Position numbers and translations under genes: made by a program. Shown here piece after piece: positions 1 to 7,893 of a DNA stretch of 64,000 bases (position 1 is its first letter; each line of letters begins with the position of its first letter). The stretch comes from Onthophagus taurus (Eukaryota > Arthropoda > Insecta > Coleoptera > Scarabaeidae): assembly GCF_036711975.1 (NCBI RefSeq), contig NW_027248940.1:6634001-6698000 (forward strand), written 5' to 3'. Below the pieces are notes generated by a model. It was not told the origin of the DNA. It did no database searches and saw nothing but the letters and a program-made list of their open reading frames with translations.

Positions 1-893
1 AATTTCCCACTGTCGTCCTCAGTAGTCATACCTGCCTCTGGAATGTAATTAATGTACGGAGCATTTGAACGTAGTAAGATATCTTTGTAGTTGCGCATGT
101 CCTGAATTGTAAATTTGCCCGGTTCATTTTTAAATAGTAAATCATATAAACCAACGGTTCCCGTATATTTGAAGTTTCCAACGTGAATATCCTGATCCTC
201 AAAGTGAACAGGACTGACTCCAATGTAGAAACCTTCGGGAGTTTCGCGAACACCGTATAAACGATCATAATCATCTTTTAAATCAGTTGTTAAACCAACA
301 ATATACGTTCTGGGCAAAGGATGAAACTGACTCAAAGCGGCTTGTACCTCTGGAGACTCCAATCTTTCTTCTATTTCATCTTTAAGTCGTTCTATTCGAT
401 TATGTGCGTCCGAAATAAGAGCTCCGGTATCCTCGCTAGAATCGAGGAGTTCTTCTTCTTCGCCCGGCGGAACTTCATATACTTCTTCTTCTGCATGAGC
501 TAATGGACCAAGAGGAGAAGACGTGGGAGAAGATAAAAACCTTTTTTCAGGAGTCGATGTAGCAAATTTTCGTCGTTGTTCTTTTAATGGAACTTTCGGT
601 TTTCGAATAAAATATTCGGTCTCGGTTTTAGCTGGTACGTCAGAAATATCCGGCGAGTAGCGTTGTATCTTAGATATCAATTTTTCTTCTTTTGGAGATA
701 AACTTCGTTTTGGAATGGATAGTAAAGGCGCAGTGTCAAGTTTTGCGACAATATCCTGTAAGGGCCTTGCGATGGGTGCATATGCGGTTTCCGACCGAAT
801 CCTTGACTCCTCTAAGTCTTCTTTTAAAGAACGAATTTTGTCTCTCACGACTTCTCGTGCCGCGATAAGTTCTGCAGCTATCGTCTTGTTCAT
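1..893 (-). CDS. DUF8207-like Polinton protein, 3' end outside window
   Basis: The minus strand is open from an ATG at 891-893 to the window edge, at least 297 codons. A TAA lies seven codons upstream of the ATG, which fixes the start. The N-terminal half is charged and low in complexity, with predicted helix at residues 1-45 and an acidic Glu/Pro-rich stretch near the middle. The C-terminal third contains a compact block (YGVRETPEGFYIG, then a KYTGTVGLYDLLF stretch, then NYKDILL). I recognise this as the DUF8207-type domain common in proteins encoded by invertebrate Polintons. Its function is unknown. It sits 51 bp downstream of the ATPase on the same strand. Confidence 0.78.
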   Translation of the reverse strand, partial: MNKTIAAELIAAREVVRDKIRSLKEDLEESRIRSETAYAPIARPLQDIVAKLDTAPLLSIPKRSLSPKEEKLISKIQRYSPDISDVPAKTETEYFIRKPKVPLKEQRRKFATSTPEKRFLSSPTSSPLGPLAHAEEEVYEVPPGEEEELLDSSEDTGALISDAHNRIERLKDEIEERLESPEVQAALSQFHPLPRTYIVGLTTDLKDDYDRLYGVRETPEGFYIGVSPVHFEDQDIHVGNFKYTGTVGLYDLLFKNEPGKFTIQDMRNYKDILLRSNAPYINYIPEAGMTTEDDSGK

Positions 894-944
894 TGTATGA
901 TGTATGTGAAGTTACTACGAACTGTACAGCTGAAGTCGTTAGTT

Positions 945-1649
945 TTAAACTTCAATGAATTTATCAAAACCCTTACGGTAACGTCCCTTAGATACACTAC
1001 AATCTAAATCAATAACTAGGATGCCGTGTCTATTCTCCCAACAAGCATCGCTAATTTCCTTTAGCCGATGAAACTCCATATCGCTCATTATGTGATCTTC
1101 AAATACGTGTTTTAAATTTGTTAAGTCTTGTTTAAATAACACCAAAAAGTTACAATTATCACGAACTAATTGTTTTGGAATTGCACTATAACTTTGACAA
1201 ATTAGAAAACAATCAATGTTTTTATGTCGACCATACGAAAAAAATTCCTTAATGACATTTTGACCTGTACAGGAAACATCGTCAAATACGACTACCGAAT
1301 ATTCTTTCGCATCTTCCGGTCGAATGAACTCGTCTATATTAGAAAATTCATAGTAACCGCAATCTTTTATAGGTTCAATTAAACGTCTTAAAAAATCGTA
1401 CTTATTTTGGTATAACGAATTAGAGCATAAGTACAAGTTTAGGAAGCGCAACCCATTACGTGCAACTAAAAGCGATAACATAGCATTTGTTTTTCCGACA
1501 CCTGAGGGTCCTACAATTAAACCTCGCTTACATTTTCCACCAAATAAATTGCTGTGTCTTGTAAAGTGTTCTTCGACCGAACCATTACTAAAATTTACTA
1601 TAGGCAGTGTTAGAAGTTGCGGTAAACATTTTAATCTCTCGTCGATCAT
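945..1649 (-). CDS. A32/FtsK-HerA-type DNA packaging ATPase
   Basis: A 234-residue P-loop ATPase of the kind that pumps viral DNA into capsids in Polintons, adintoviruses and poxviruses (A32). Walker A is GPSGVGKT at residues 47-54. Walker B is VVVFDD at about 119-124, preceded by a hydrophobic strand. A polar residue near FLICQSY could be the sensor position. The length is close to that usual for Polinton ATPases and the frame has no breaks. The start is an ATG at 1647-1649. With the capsid and protease genes it forms the packaging and morphogenesis set of the element. Confidence 0.92.
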   Translation of the reverse strand: MIDERLKCLPQLLTLPIVNFSNGSVEEHFTRHSNLFGGKCKRGLIVGPSGVGKTNAMLSLLVARNGLRFLNLYLCSNSLYQNKYDFLRRLIEPIKDCGYYEFSNIDEFIRPEDAKEYSVVVFDDVSCTGQNVIKEFFSYGRHKNIDCFLICQSYSAIPKQLVRDNCNFLVLFKQDLTNLKHVFEDHIMSDMEFHRLKEISDACWENRHGILVIDLDCSVSKGRYRKGFDKFIEV

Positions 1650-1825
1650 GATTCTCGTACTAAATGAATTATAACATTAACAGGATAAGACTGAATGAAA
1701 ATATAGCAAAAGAAACTATATATACATATATTTAAGAAGAATAATAATAATAATAATAAGTATAATACCTTAACTATTTAACCTAACATAACCTAACCTA
1801 ACCTAAGGAAGAGGAGGAAAAATGG

Positions 1826-2137
1826 TTACCACTCCTCCTCCTCTGCCCGCTCATCCCGCACTTCATACGGGGGCGGAGGCGCTGCAGGTGTCGGTGTCGG
1901 AGGTTCTATCCCAGTCGAACAATGGTGTATGTGCATGTTTTGAACATGCACCTGCCCTCTCACCACTGCCGACTCTGAGACAATACTGTTTACCTAAGAA
2001 GATTATGAAATTAAAAACGTGCAAAAAAGATTATAGATATAGCCTACCAGCTGAAACAGGGTATCTACTTTGACCTCCAATGACGCAACTCTTCGCTCCA
2101 ACGTGAGCACCCTCCCGAAGTTGTTGCTACCGGACAT
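1826..2137 (-). CDS. Small spliced protein with PPxY motif
   Basis: Joining 2137-2048 and 1993-1826 gives an 85-residue protein. Exon 1 (30 codons from the ATG at 2135-2137) ends at a GTAGGC donor. The 54-nt intron ends in a pyrimidine-rich CTTCTTAG, and the phase is kept. Residues 8-32 form heptads of Leu/Val resembling a short coiled coil. The C-terminal half is Pro-rich with PPTPTP and then PPPPYEV, a PPxY-type motif. An acidic tail ends in EEEEW. PPxY is known to bind WW domains of Nedd4-type ubiquitin ligases in viral late domains and some adenoviral proteins. Such a role here is inference. The ATG lies just downstream of the stop of the 325-residue gene, so they may share a transcript. 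Splicing is predicted, not proven. Confidence 0.6.
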
Positions 2138-2145
2138 CTTTTTAG

Positions 2146-3123
2146 CTAGGAAGGGAAGTTATTAGTATGTAAAGAAGACAAAATGAATTCTGCTTTTTTC
2201 ATTTCAACGGTTAATGTTGCAACGGTGATGTCGAGTGACGTTATTAAAGAGTGGTTAGAACTCGACGCCAGCCCTTCCCTAAACTGTGCAAGTTCTCTCA
2301 AAGAGGTCTGCAATTGAAGTACCTTTGCATGAAGGTCTTTATAAAAATTTTGATACAAAATATTAATTTCGGTCAAAATCTCCTCTTTGGTTGTTTCTAC
2401 TGCTGCACACATTGCATTTGAAAAAAGGCTGGCAGGTACATCGGAAATGACTGAAGTAGCGGGAATTGTGTCCACCCTTAAGATTTGTACTTTCGGGCTT
2501 AATGAGGGAATTTCTATGGTAGGAATGTTTATGTTAGTAGGGGGAGTGGGAATCGACGAAGCTTTAGAAGAAGAAGCCTTAGAAACAAAAGCTGCATTAA
2601 TAGCTTTAAGGTATGTCCGGTTTTCGGTGCAGTGTTGGGATACCGCCATTAAAGAAAGAGAGTCGTTGGACTCATCGCCGCTAGCCACTTCCGAGTGTGT
2701 CACTTCAACCTTTGACAGAGTCGCAGGTTCAACTGACACACGCTTGTGTTTGGTACTTCGCGAACGAGCACGGGTCTCCCGTCGAAGCTCTCTATACTTA
2801 TCTGGCGGTAACCACACACCTGCACCCTTCTTCCGGTGTTCACGGTTCCCCGACTTTCGACGAAGTGAAAGTGAAAGGTGTTTCACATTCTTATCGTCGA
2901 CTTTCGAGGAACCTGCGATGTTTGGAAGCGCCGTAGCTTGCTGCACATTAGATTCAACGTTTGGATCCATCGGCTGCTCATTAGGCTGCACGTTTGGATC
3001 CAGAGCCTTCTCAACAGTCGACATGTTCAACAGGTTTATGTCAAAACTGTTTAACAGAAAGGATTCCTGGCTGGCGAAACCCGGAGCAGTTAAATCAATT
3101 TGACTAAAACCGTCTTGAGACAT
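2146..3123 (-). CDS. Unknown 325-aa Polinton protein
   Basis: A 325-residue open frame starting at an ATG (3121-3123). I do not recognise the family. A Ser/Asn-rich N-terminus is followed by a basic tract (about residues 88-130, many Arg/Lys, including RRKSGNREHRKK and TRARSRSTKHKR) that could bind nucleic acid or act in nuclear import. A Pro/Ser linker with TPPT follows, then a C-terminal helical region (about 240-320) with Leu heptads suggesting a coiled coil. An AG acceptor directly abuts the ATG (TCTTTTCTTATCAAG, then ATG), with a matching GTAAGT donor 58 nt upstream, so the mRNA probably has an untranslated leader exon. No long alternative frame on this strand competes with it. Confidence 0.6.
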   Translation of the reverse strand: MSQDGFSQIDLTAPGFASQESFLLNSFDINLLNMSTVEKALDPNVQPNEQPMDPNVESNVQQATALPNIAGSSKVDDKNVKHLSLSLRRKSGNREHRKKGAGVWLPPDKYRELRRETRARSRSTKHKRVSVEPATLSKVEVTHSEVASGDESNDSLSLMAVSQHCTENRTYLKAINAAFVSKASSSKASSIPTPPTNINIPTIEIPSLSPKVQILRVDTIPATSVISDVPASLFSNAMCAAVETTKEEILTEINILYQNFYKDLHAKVLQLQTSLRELAQFREGLASSSNHSLITSLDITVATLTVEMKKAEFILSSLHTNNFPS

Positions 3124-3840
3124 CTTGATAAGAAAAGAAAATTAATTAATTTTATTTTAATAAAAAAACATGTATACTTACATCGCTTGATGAAAAATAC
3201 AGTTGCACGTTAAAATCTAACTGCAGAGGGTGCTTGTCAACAAAGTGCTGAATGATAGGATATGAATGATAAAACGTTCGAAAAAATAAAGTTATGCTTA
3301 CCAATAAAAGTTAACTTGAAAAAATAGAAGGAGCTATAGGAATGAAAAACACAAGATTAAAAACAATATATGCCAAGAAAGGAGACTATACTTACCAGAA
3401 AAAGTTGCTGAAATTACGATGTTAAAAACTGATCGGTCTAATCAAACTGATCGGTCTAATCGAACTGATCAGCAGTAAGCTCCTGTAGGAATTGGGAAAA
3501 AAATATCAATTTAACATAACAATCAAATAAACAAGTTGTACTCACAAAAACAAAGTAGAACGAGCTGTCATGATGAAATAAAGCAAGAATATATTATATA
3601 AACATGGAAGTAGAAAAGGTTACTTACCAAATAAAACACAGCAAAAAAAGAAAAAGCTGAATGAGCAAGGATGTCTAGGAGTGGAAAAAACAATTTTAAA
3701 TATTATATAAACATGCAAAACAAATATAGTTTTACTCACCAAAAAAGAGAAAGTTGTAGAAAGAGCTGTAGTGATGGAGAGAAAATGAACGTTATATAAA
3801 CATGATAATAAAGAAGGTTGTACTTACCAAAAAACTGAAG
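3124..3840 (-). repeat. Degenerate ~105-bp tandem repeats, each with a splice donor
   Basis: Seven consensus-like 5' splice sites occur on the minus strand. On the plus strand they read acttac, gcttac or actcac at 3176, 3296, 3390, 3540, 3622, 3734 and 3822. They are spaced 82-150 bp and set in recurring text: gagctgt...atgatga, then tatataaacatg, then the donor. The one nearest the gene pairs with the acceptor at 3124-3125. The region is non-coding and lies immediately upstream of the 325-residue gene. It probably serves as a multi-copy leader-exon or promoter region (inference). Confidence 0.55.
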
Positions 3841-4326
3841 AACACAAACACTTAAGTGACTTTCAAAGGCTGGGAGGTGCCTTCTTATAGTAGAGTAATG
3901 GGGGCGTGGGGTGGGGCGTGACAAGGGGGAGGAGTGGGGAATGGGCGGAGTTAGAGTGGGGGTACTTTTTTTCTGGCTCAACTTTCCTGGCAACTGGGGG
4001 GGGGGGGGAATTTTAGATTTCCCCCACTCCCATCCCCACTCTTCCATCTCCACTTTGGGAGATGGACTTTGGGACAATCCTTTTCCCTTTTTCTTTTCTC
4101 TTTTTTTTTTTTTTTTTTCTTCCTTTTTTCCCCTTTCTTTCTTCCTTTTTTTCTTCCAATTTAATACTTTTTCAATGTACAACCCAAGTCATACCAACCC
4201 AATGTACCATGTATTCATTTAGATTAACTATTTTTTCTTTTAAATTAAAACAACTTTTTACACTTTTTACAATCTTTTATTATTATTATTATTAATTTAC
4301 AATCTATAACTGACAATGTTTATATA
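3841..4326. other. Low-complexity intergenic stretch
   Basis: This stretch contains a G/T-rich segment with a run of G at about 3,999-4,009, its C-rich counterpart downstream (cccccactcccatcccc), and long T/C tracts at 4,080-4,160. Open frames here are Phe-rich or Lys-rich translations of these tracts and I do not treat them as genes. A TTA microsatellite lies at about 4,277-4,295. Confidence 0.6.
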
Positions 4327-4659
4327 CTAAACCATACATAAAGAACAATCCTTTCTTGCCGATGGTGGACCATCAATATGCGTTTCCCAATGAGGCAAAT
4401 TATAATGTTCAAAACAGGGCAGCTTGCTTTGTAATCGCTCATCGTTTCTATACTTCAACGGTAATTTAAACCAAACCGCCGCCAAATCTAATGGCTTTAC
4501 TTTATTGATATAATAATCGATTGGTAAATAACATAATTCGTAGTTTTTAATATTCGCAAAAGATAAATCAGATTCGTATCTTTCCATAATATCCCACACT
4601 TTATTAATTATAAAAGTTGAAAGTCCCAACCTGGTAACTAACCGCCAAAGACGTTCCAT
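4327..4659 (-). CDS. Unknown 110-aa Polinton protein
   Basis: The open frame extends back to 4770, but the first 37 codons overlap the upstream gene and look AT-rich and non-coding. I choose the ATG at 4657-4659 (MERLWRLV). The protein is helical, with regular hydrophobic spacing, and ends with a Cys/His-containing tail (PCFEHYNLPHWETH, then CSLC), which might bind a metal ion. I do not recognise the family. It follows the preceding gene on the same strand, so they may be co-transcribed. Confidence 0.45.
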   Translation of the reverse strand: MERLWRLVTRLGLSTFIINKVWDIMERYESDLSFANIKNYELCYLPIDYYINKVKPLDLAAVWFKLPLKYRNDERLQSKLPCFEHYNLPHWETHIDGPPSARKDCSLCMV

Positions 4660-4715
4660 CTTGAACTGCTCTACCGCTACTACCCGTCTGCCTTTCTCAA
4701 TTCGTTTACATATAG

Positions 4716-5195
4716 TTATAGATGTCTGAATACGTATGAAAATAAATAAAAAACATTCGATAAGGAGCACATACTTGGTCTCTTTTTATGATAGGGACAC
4801 ATCGGCGCACCAACCTCCAATTTGCATTCATTTTCCGGCAATTCTTTTACCGGTATTGTTAAAATTCTTCTTAAAAATGTAGCTTTCTCACGTCCTTTTA
4901 CGTACGCTACTTTTGTCGAACGACACAAATAACAAACGATCTCATCGAAACGAGACGCAGGAACAAACCCGTCGTGCCAATCAATACAATGATGATGACT
5001 CATTAACCAATTCGCCGTATTGCGAAATTTGGTAGATAGTGAAGAAAAGCTTCGACTAGGTTGAAACACGTAATGACTTATACAATGATTACTGTCGTAA
5101 GAAGCCAGTTCCTTTGGGATAAATTCTTCATCGTTTATCGTGAAACCTTGAATGTCCAAAATAATAAAATCCCTTTGAAAAACCATAATATCCAT
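4716..5195 (-). CDS. Polinton 'DIQGF' family protein, possibly RNase H-fold
   Basis: A 159-residue open frame from an ATG at 5193-5195. The N-terminus has a hydrophobic strand ending in DIQGF, then FIPKELA. Later come a WLxxxHHxIxWxxG block and a C-terminal C-x2-H...C motif (CPYHKKRPSMCSLSNV). I recall this layout from uncharacterised insect proteins that accompany Polintons. The D-x-x-G strand followed by conserved His and Cys suggests an RNase H/exonuclease-like fold, but that is inference and no catalytic set is proven. A GTATGT near the 3' end could act as a splice donor, but the family's C-terminal motif reads through it, so I keep the unspliced frame. Confidence 0.5.
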   Translation of the reverse strand: MDIMVFQRDFIILDIQGFTINDEEFIPKELASYDSNHCISHYVFQPSRSFSSLSTKFRNTANWLMSHHHCIDWHDGFVPASRFDEIVCYLCRSTKVAYVKGREKATFLRRILTIPVKELPENECKLEVGAPMCPYHKKRPSMCSLSNVFYLFSYVFRHL

Positions 5196-5272
5196 AATAC
5201 CTATATCACTATATGCAAACGTTTCCTTCGATGTTTAGAGATACACTAAATGACGTTGCTTCAACAGTACCA

Positions 5273-6540
5273 CTATATTAATTGCTTAACCATTTTCGTA
5301 AGAGGCGAATACACAAATGCTCTGTCATGCAGAATTAATGCGTAAGCTGTCGTACCCTCCGGAATTGGATTTTTCGTTGAATACTCGATTTTTATTTCTA
5401 CTCCGCTTTTATGTATTGCTTCCTGTTGATACGTGCAATCGATTCCAATTAACGGCGCGTAAGTTTTAAATTCTTCCGGTGAAAACAAAGGTTCGCTTTC
5501 TTGATAGTAGTATGCTTGCTGAAATCTTGAATACATATCATACAAAATCGCATAGTGATTGTTATCAAAATCCACATTCAAATTATCGTACGGAAAACGT
5601 TCTCCATTCAAGAAAACGGTTACGTTCGTTAAGTTTATATTATCAAATAGTGCCATGTTTCCTTTAAATATACCCTTTCGATTCGTTTGAAATCCGATGA
5701 TTATAAATCTAGGCGTTTCCAATTGTGGAGTAGTTTTGACGGCCTAAGATTGCTTCGTAGTTTGAGGTAATTGAGGGTACTCGTGTATTTCCCACGATCG
5801 AAAAGGAACGTGAATGTCTGATAGTCTGATAGAGTTTCTGATAGTTTTGTTAATGCCAACTGTTCGCGTAATCCCACCGCCACGTGAGGAACTCTCCATA
5901 TAATTTTATTAATGATCAATTTCAATTTTTCGTCGTTCGGAGCGGCTGCTGGTTGAAAGATGACGTCCGTATCATCGTGTCCGCGAATTAGCACAAGTTC
6001 CTGTCGAACGTTCATCATAATCTTTCTGAAATCTTCTGCGAATCCTAGCAACGTTTTTAGCGGATCGCTAAGACCGAAATTTCCATTTTTATCTAAAGCC
6101 TTTGAAACACCCGCTATATCATCTTTCCAAGGTTTTATGTGCCAACCGGCGTTCTCTAATTTCACCACCTCGTTCTGTGTAGATGAGAAATAACCCTTCA
6201 TGCATGAGCTTATACCGACGTTCCGCACACCATCAACATGTACTCCGTTAATAAGATATCGAATATCGCTAAACATAAATGCAACGGGATTGTTAACCAA
6301 TTGCCCCGTTGCGCTGGCATCTTTTGTTATACTTCCGTCCGCGGCTAACTTACGAACGCTACCCTCGACGTATAGATAACTCTCGCTCGGTAAAGTATAA
6401 TTATCTATTTCCGGAATTGAAATTCTAATTTCGTCATTGTTATCGAACGTGGTCGATCCAAACGGTTGATGCGAATGGAATTCATAACTTACGATAGAGT
6501 GATCTGTTTTTATCTTATCCGTTACTTTTAAAATGTCCAT
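5273..6540 (-). pseudogene. Major capsid protein gene, broken
   Basis: Two minus-strand frames, 6540 to about 5805 and about 5805 to 5273, are the N- and C-terminal parts of one protein of about 420 residues. It resembles the F54H12.2-like family of insect and nematode Polintons, which I take to be the double jelly-roll major capsid protein (moderate confidence). The N part begins MDILKV at an ATG whose first bases overlap the TAA of the preceding gene (TAATG). The C part has the family blocks NLNVDFDNNHYAILYDMY and TTAYALILHDR. The frame changes near 5,805-5,811, and an in-frame TAG lies at 5744-5746 where a Trp codon would be expected. The C part has no ATG of its own. The gene appears inactive. 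Confidence 0.75.
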
Positions 6541-6731
6541 TACTTTAACACTTCGTATCCTAACTGAACTAAATACCTTCGATTGACTGGTGATAATCGA
6601 TGAATGGATCGTCTTCTACTGCCGCTACGTTGACTGATGACGAGCGCTTTATAGTTTTCTCCATTAAACAATTTTCTCGCTCTGTCTCTTCTTGACCACC
6701 GCATTCTTTTGTTTTGATATAACACTGTCAT
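6540..6731 (-). CDS. Small basic protein between the two capsid genes
   Basis: A 63-residue, strongly basic protein (RWSRRDRARK, then SRRRSIHRL) starting at the ATG 6729-6731. Its frame also reads from a TTG at 6758 that overlaps the TGA of the minor capsid gene. Its stop overlaps the ATG of the capsid gene (TAATG), which implies a shared transcript or reinitiation. A small basic protein next to capsid genes suggests a DNA-binding core or capsid-cement role, by analogy with adenovirus core proteins. That is inference. I do not recognise the family by name. Confidence 0.5.
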   Translation of the reverse strand: MTVLYQNKRMRWSRRDRARKLFNGENYKALVISQRSGSRRRSIHRLSPVNRRYLVQLGYEVLK

Positions 6732-6754
6732 AACGTTAGTCAAATTTAAATAAT

Positions 6755-7486
6755 TCAATTTATCGATCTCAGGTGAACTCTCACTGTTATTTCTTCTTCT
6801 CTGAAGTCTACCAAGTTTCCGTCCTGATCAAGTATACGTACTGTTAAGCTACTAATCACGTTCGTTAAAACCGGTAAATAAATAGGTAGTTGTGGTGATT
6901 CGATTATTTTAAAACCTGCCGGAACGTTTGGGAAAAAATGATATAAAACGTGCACGGGAACTCCGTTATTATACGATCCCGTCACTAAATTACAATAAAT
7001 TTGTAAGGCGTTCGTTTTATTTATGTTTACTACGAAATCGGATTCCACTTCCGTATCTCTAGGTAATATTTGAGGCTTGAAGCCAAGTAACGGCCCTATA
7101 GAATTATCGCATGCAAAATTAATTCGACGGGTACTTTTTATTAAAGAATGTTGTGTGTTATTATTCCCCTTAATCCTTATTACGACACTTTTAGCGTGTC
7201 TTTTGTCTAGCTGTTCATTCACGAACTCGGCAATATCATCAATATCGTACGTTCCAACAGGTACTATTATATTGTTTTTAAAATGTCCTGTCTTATCTTC
7301 GTATTGGATTACGTTGTTGTTTTTATTAACGTTTGCTAAACTATTAAACGTTTCGAAATTCAAAAGAGCCAACTCGTAACTACCAAATTCGTTCAAATAG
7401 ATCGGAGGATTAAAATTACAAGTCAATTCAGATGACTTTCCAGTCAACGTAAATGTATATGTCGTGTGTATTGCTTCTTTCTCCAT
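6755..7486 (-). CDS. Minor capsid / penton-like protein
   Basis: A 243-residue intact frame from the ATG at 7484-7486. It is almost entirely beta-strand-like: short hydrophobic strands separated by turns, such as YTFTLTGKSSELTC, and a C-terminal block SSLTVRILDQDGNLVDF. This fits a single jelly-roll vertex (penton) protein as known for Polintons and adintoviruses. It lies upstream of the major capsid gene on the same strand, the order expected for a capsid module. The assignment rests on the C-terminal motif, length and context. The final DxxGNxxDFRxxEITVRxHLR pattern is familiar from invertebrate Polinton proteins. Confidence 0.7.
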   Translation of the reverse strand: MEKEAIHTTYTFTLTGKSSELTCNFNPPIYLNEFGSYELALLNFETFNSLANVNKNNNVIQYEDKTGHFKNNIIVPVGTYDIDDIAEFVNEQLDKRHAKSVVIRIKGNNNTQHSLIKSTRRINFACDNSIGPLLGFKPQILPRDTEVESDFVVNINKTNALQIYCNLVTGSYNNGVPVHVLYHFFPNVPAGFKIIESPQLPIYLPVLTNVISSLTVRILDQDGNLVDFREEEITVRVHLRSIN

Positions 7487-7516
7487 TACTTCTGAACGTC
7501 TAAACGTCTCTAGACT

Positions 7517-7888
7517 CTAATAGGTTCTTTTATTACTTAGAAACTTCAGACACAACTGTCCGCAATTTTGATCTATTTCTCTTTGATATCGACAGTAATT
7601 ATACTTTACTTGACCACCCCTACCGTCTGACAGCAAATATTGTTCAATTTCTAATGGCGGTCTTAAATCACCGTAACTGTCGAAATAGTATATGTCCTTG
7701 TCGTCTTTCTTATAGGCGACCCAATGAGTCCCTCGTCCTTTCAAGTTATCCAAGTTAACAATACCTCTTTCCTTCTTTTTAATCTTACTCGGGAGATTGT
7801 CTCTCATAAATATACCCCGAAAATGTGGAATTTTTAGTACTTTCGCAAACTTTTCCAACTCGACGTTAGTTAACGCACGACGAGGTAT
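7517..7888 (-). CDS. Adenain-like (C5) cysteine maturation protease
   Basis: The protein has the order of catalytic motifs of adenovirus-type proteases: GTHWVAY (His), YYFDSYGD (Asp) and QNCGQLCLKFL (the Cys of NCG is the expected nucleophile). The N-terminal block KIPHFRGIFMRDNLP is typical of Polinton proteases. The enzyme would cleave capsid precursors inside the particle. The frame is open from a stop at 7907, but no ATG precedes the family's N-terminus. Text matching the expected start reads ATA-CCT-CGT-CGT at 7888, 5 nt after the stop of the PLA2 gene, so an ATG-to-ATA change is likely (inference). The next start options are a TTG at 7858 and an ATG 18 codons later, inside a conserved block. 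Confidence 0.8.
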   Translation of the reverse strand: MPRRALTNVELEKFAKVLKIPHFRGIFMRDNLPSKIKKKERGIVNLDNLKGRGTHWVAYKKDDKDIYYFDSYGDLRPPLEIEQYLLSDGRGGQVKYNYCRYQREIDQNCGQLCLKFLSNKRTY

Positions 7889-7893
7889 TCGAA

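Noticed and set aside
321..900. Plus-strand open frames at 321-503 and 715-900
   Set aside because: They lie antisense to the DUF8207-like gene and have no coding motif.
1780..1806. CCTAA-type repeats resembling insect telomere (TTAGG)n
   Set aside because: Only about four irregular units, inside a Polinton intergenic spacer, with no terminal context.
3736..4295. Lys-rich and Phe-rich frames on both strands
   Set aside because: They are translations of homopolymer-rich T/C and G tracts.
4716..4770. Possible intron joining the 159-aa and 110-aa genes
   Set aside because: A GTATGT donor exists, but in-phase acceptors lack a pyrimidine tract and the 159-aa protein's C-terminal Cys motif reads through the donor.
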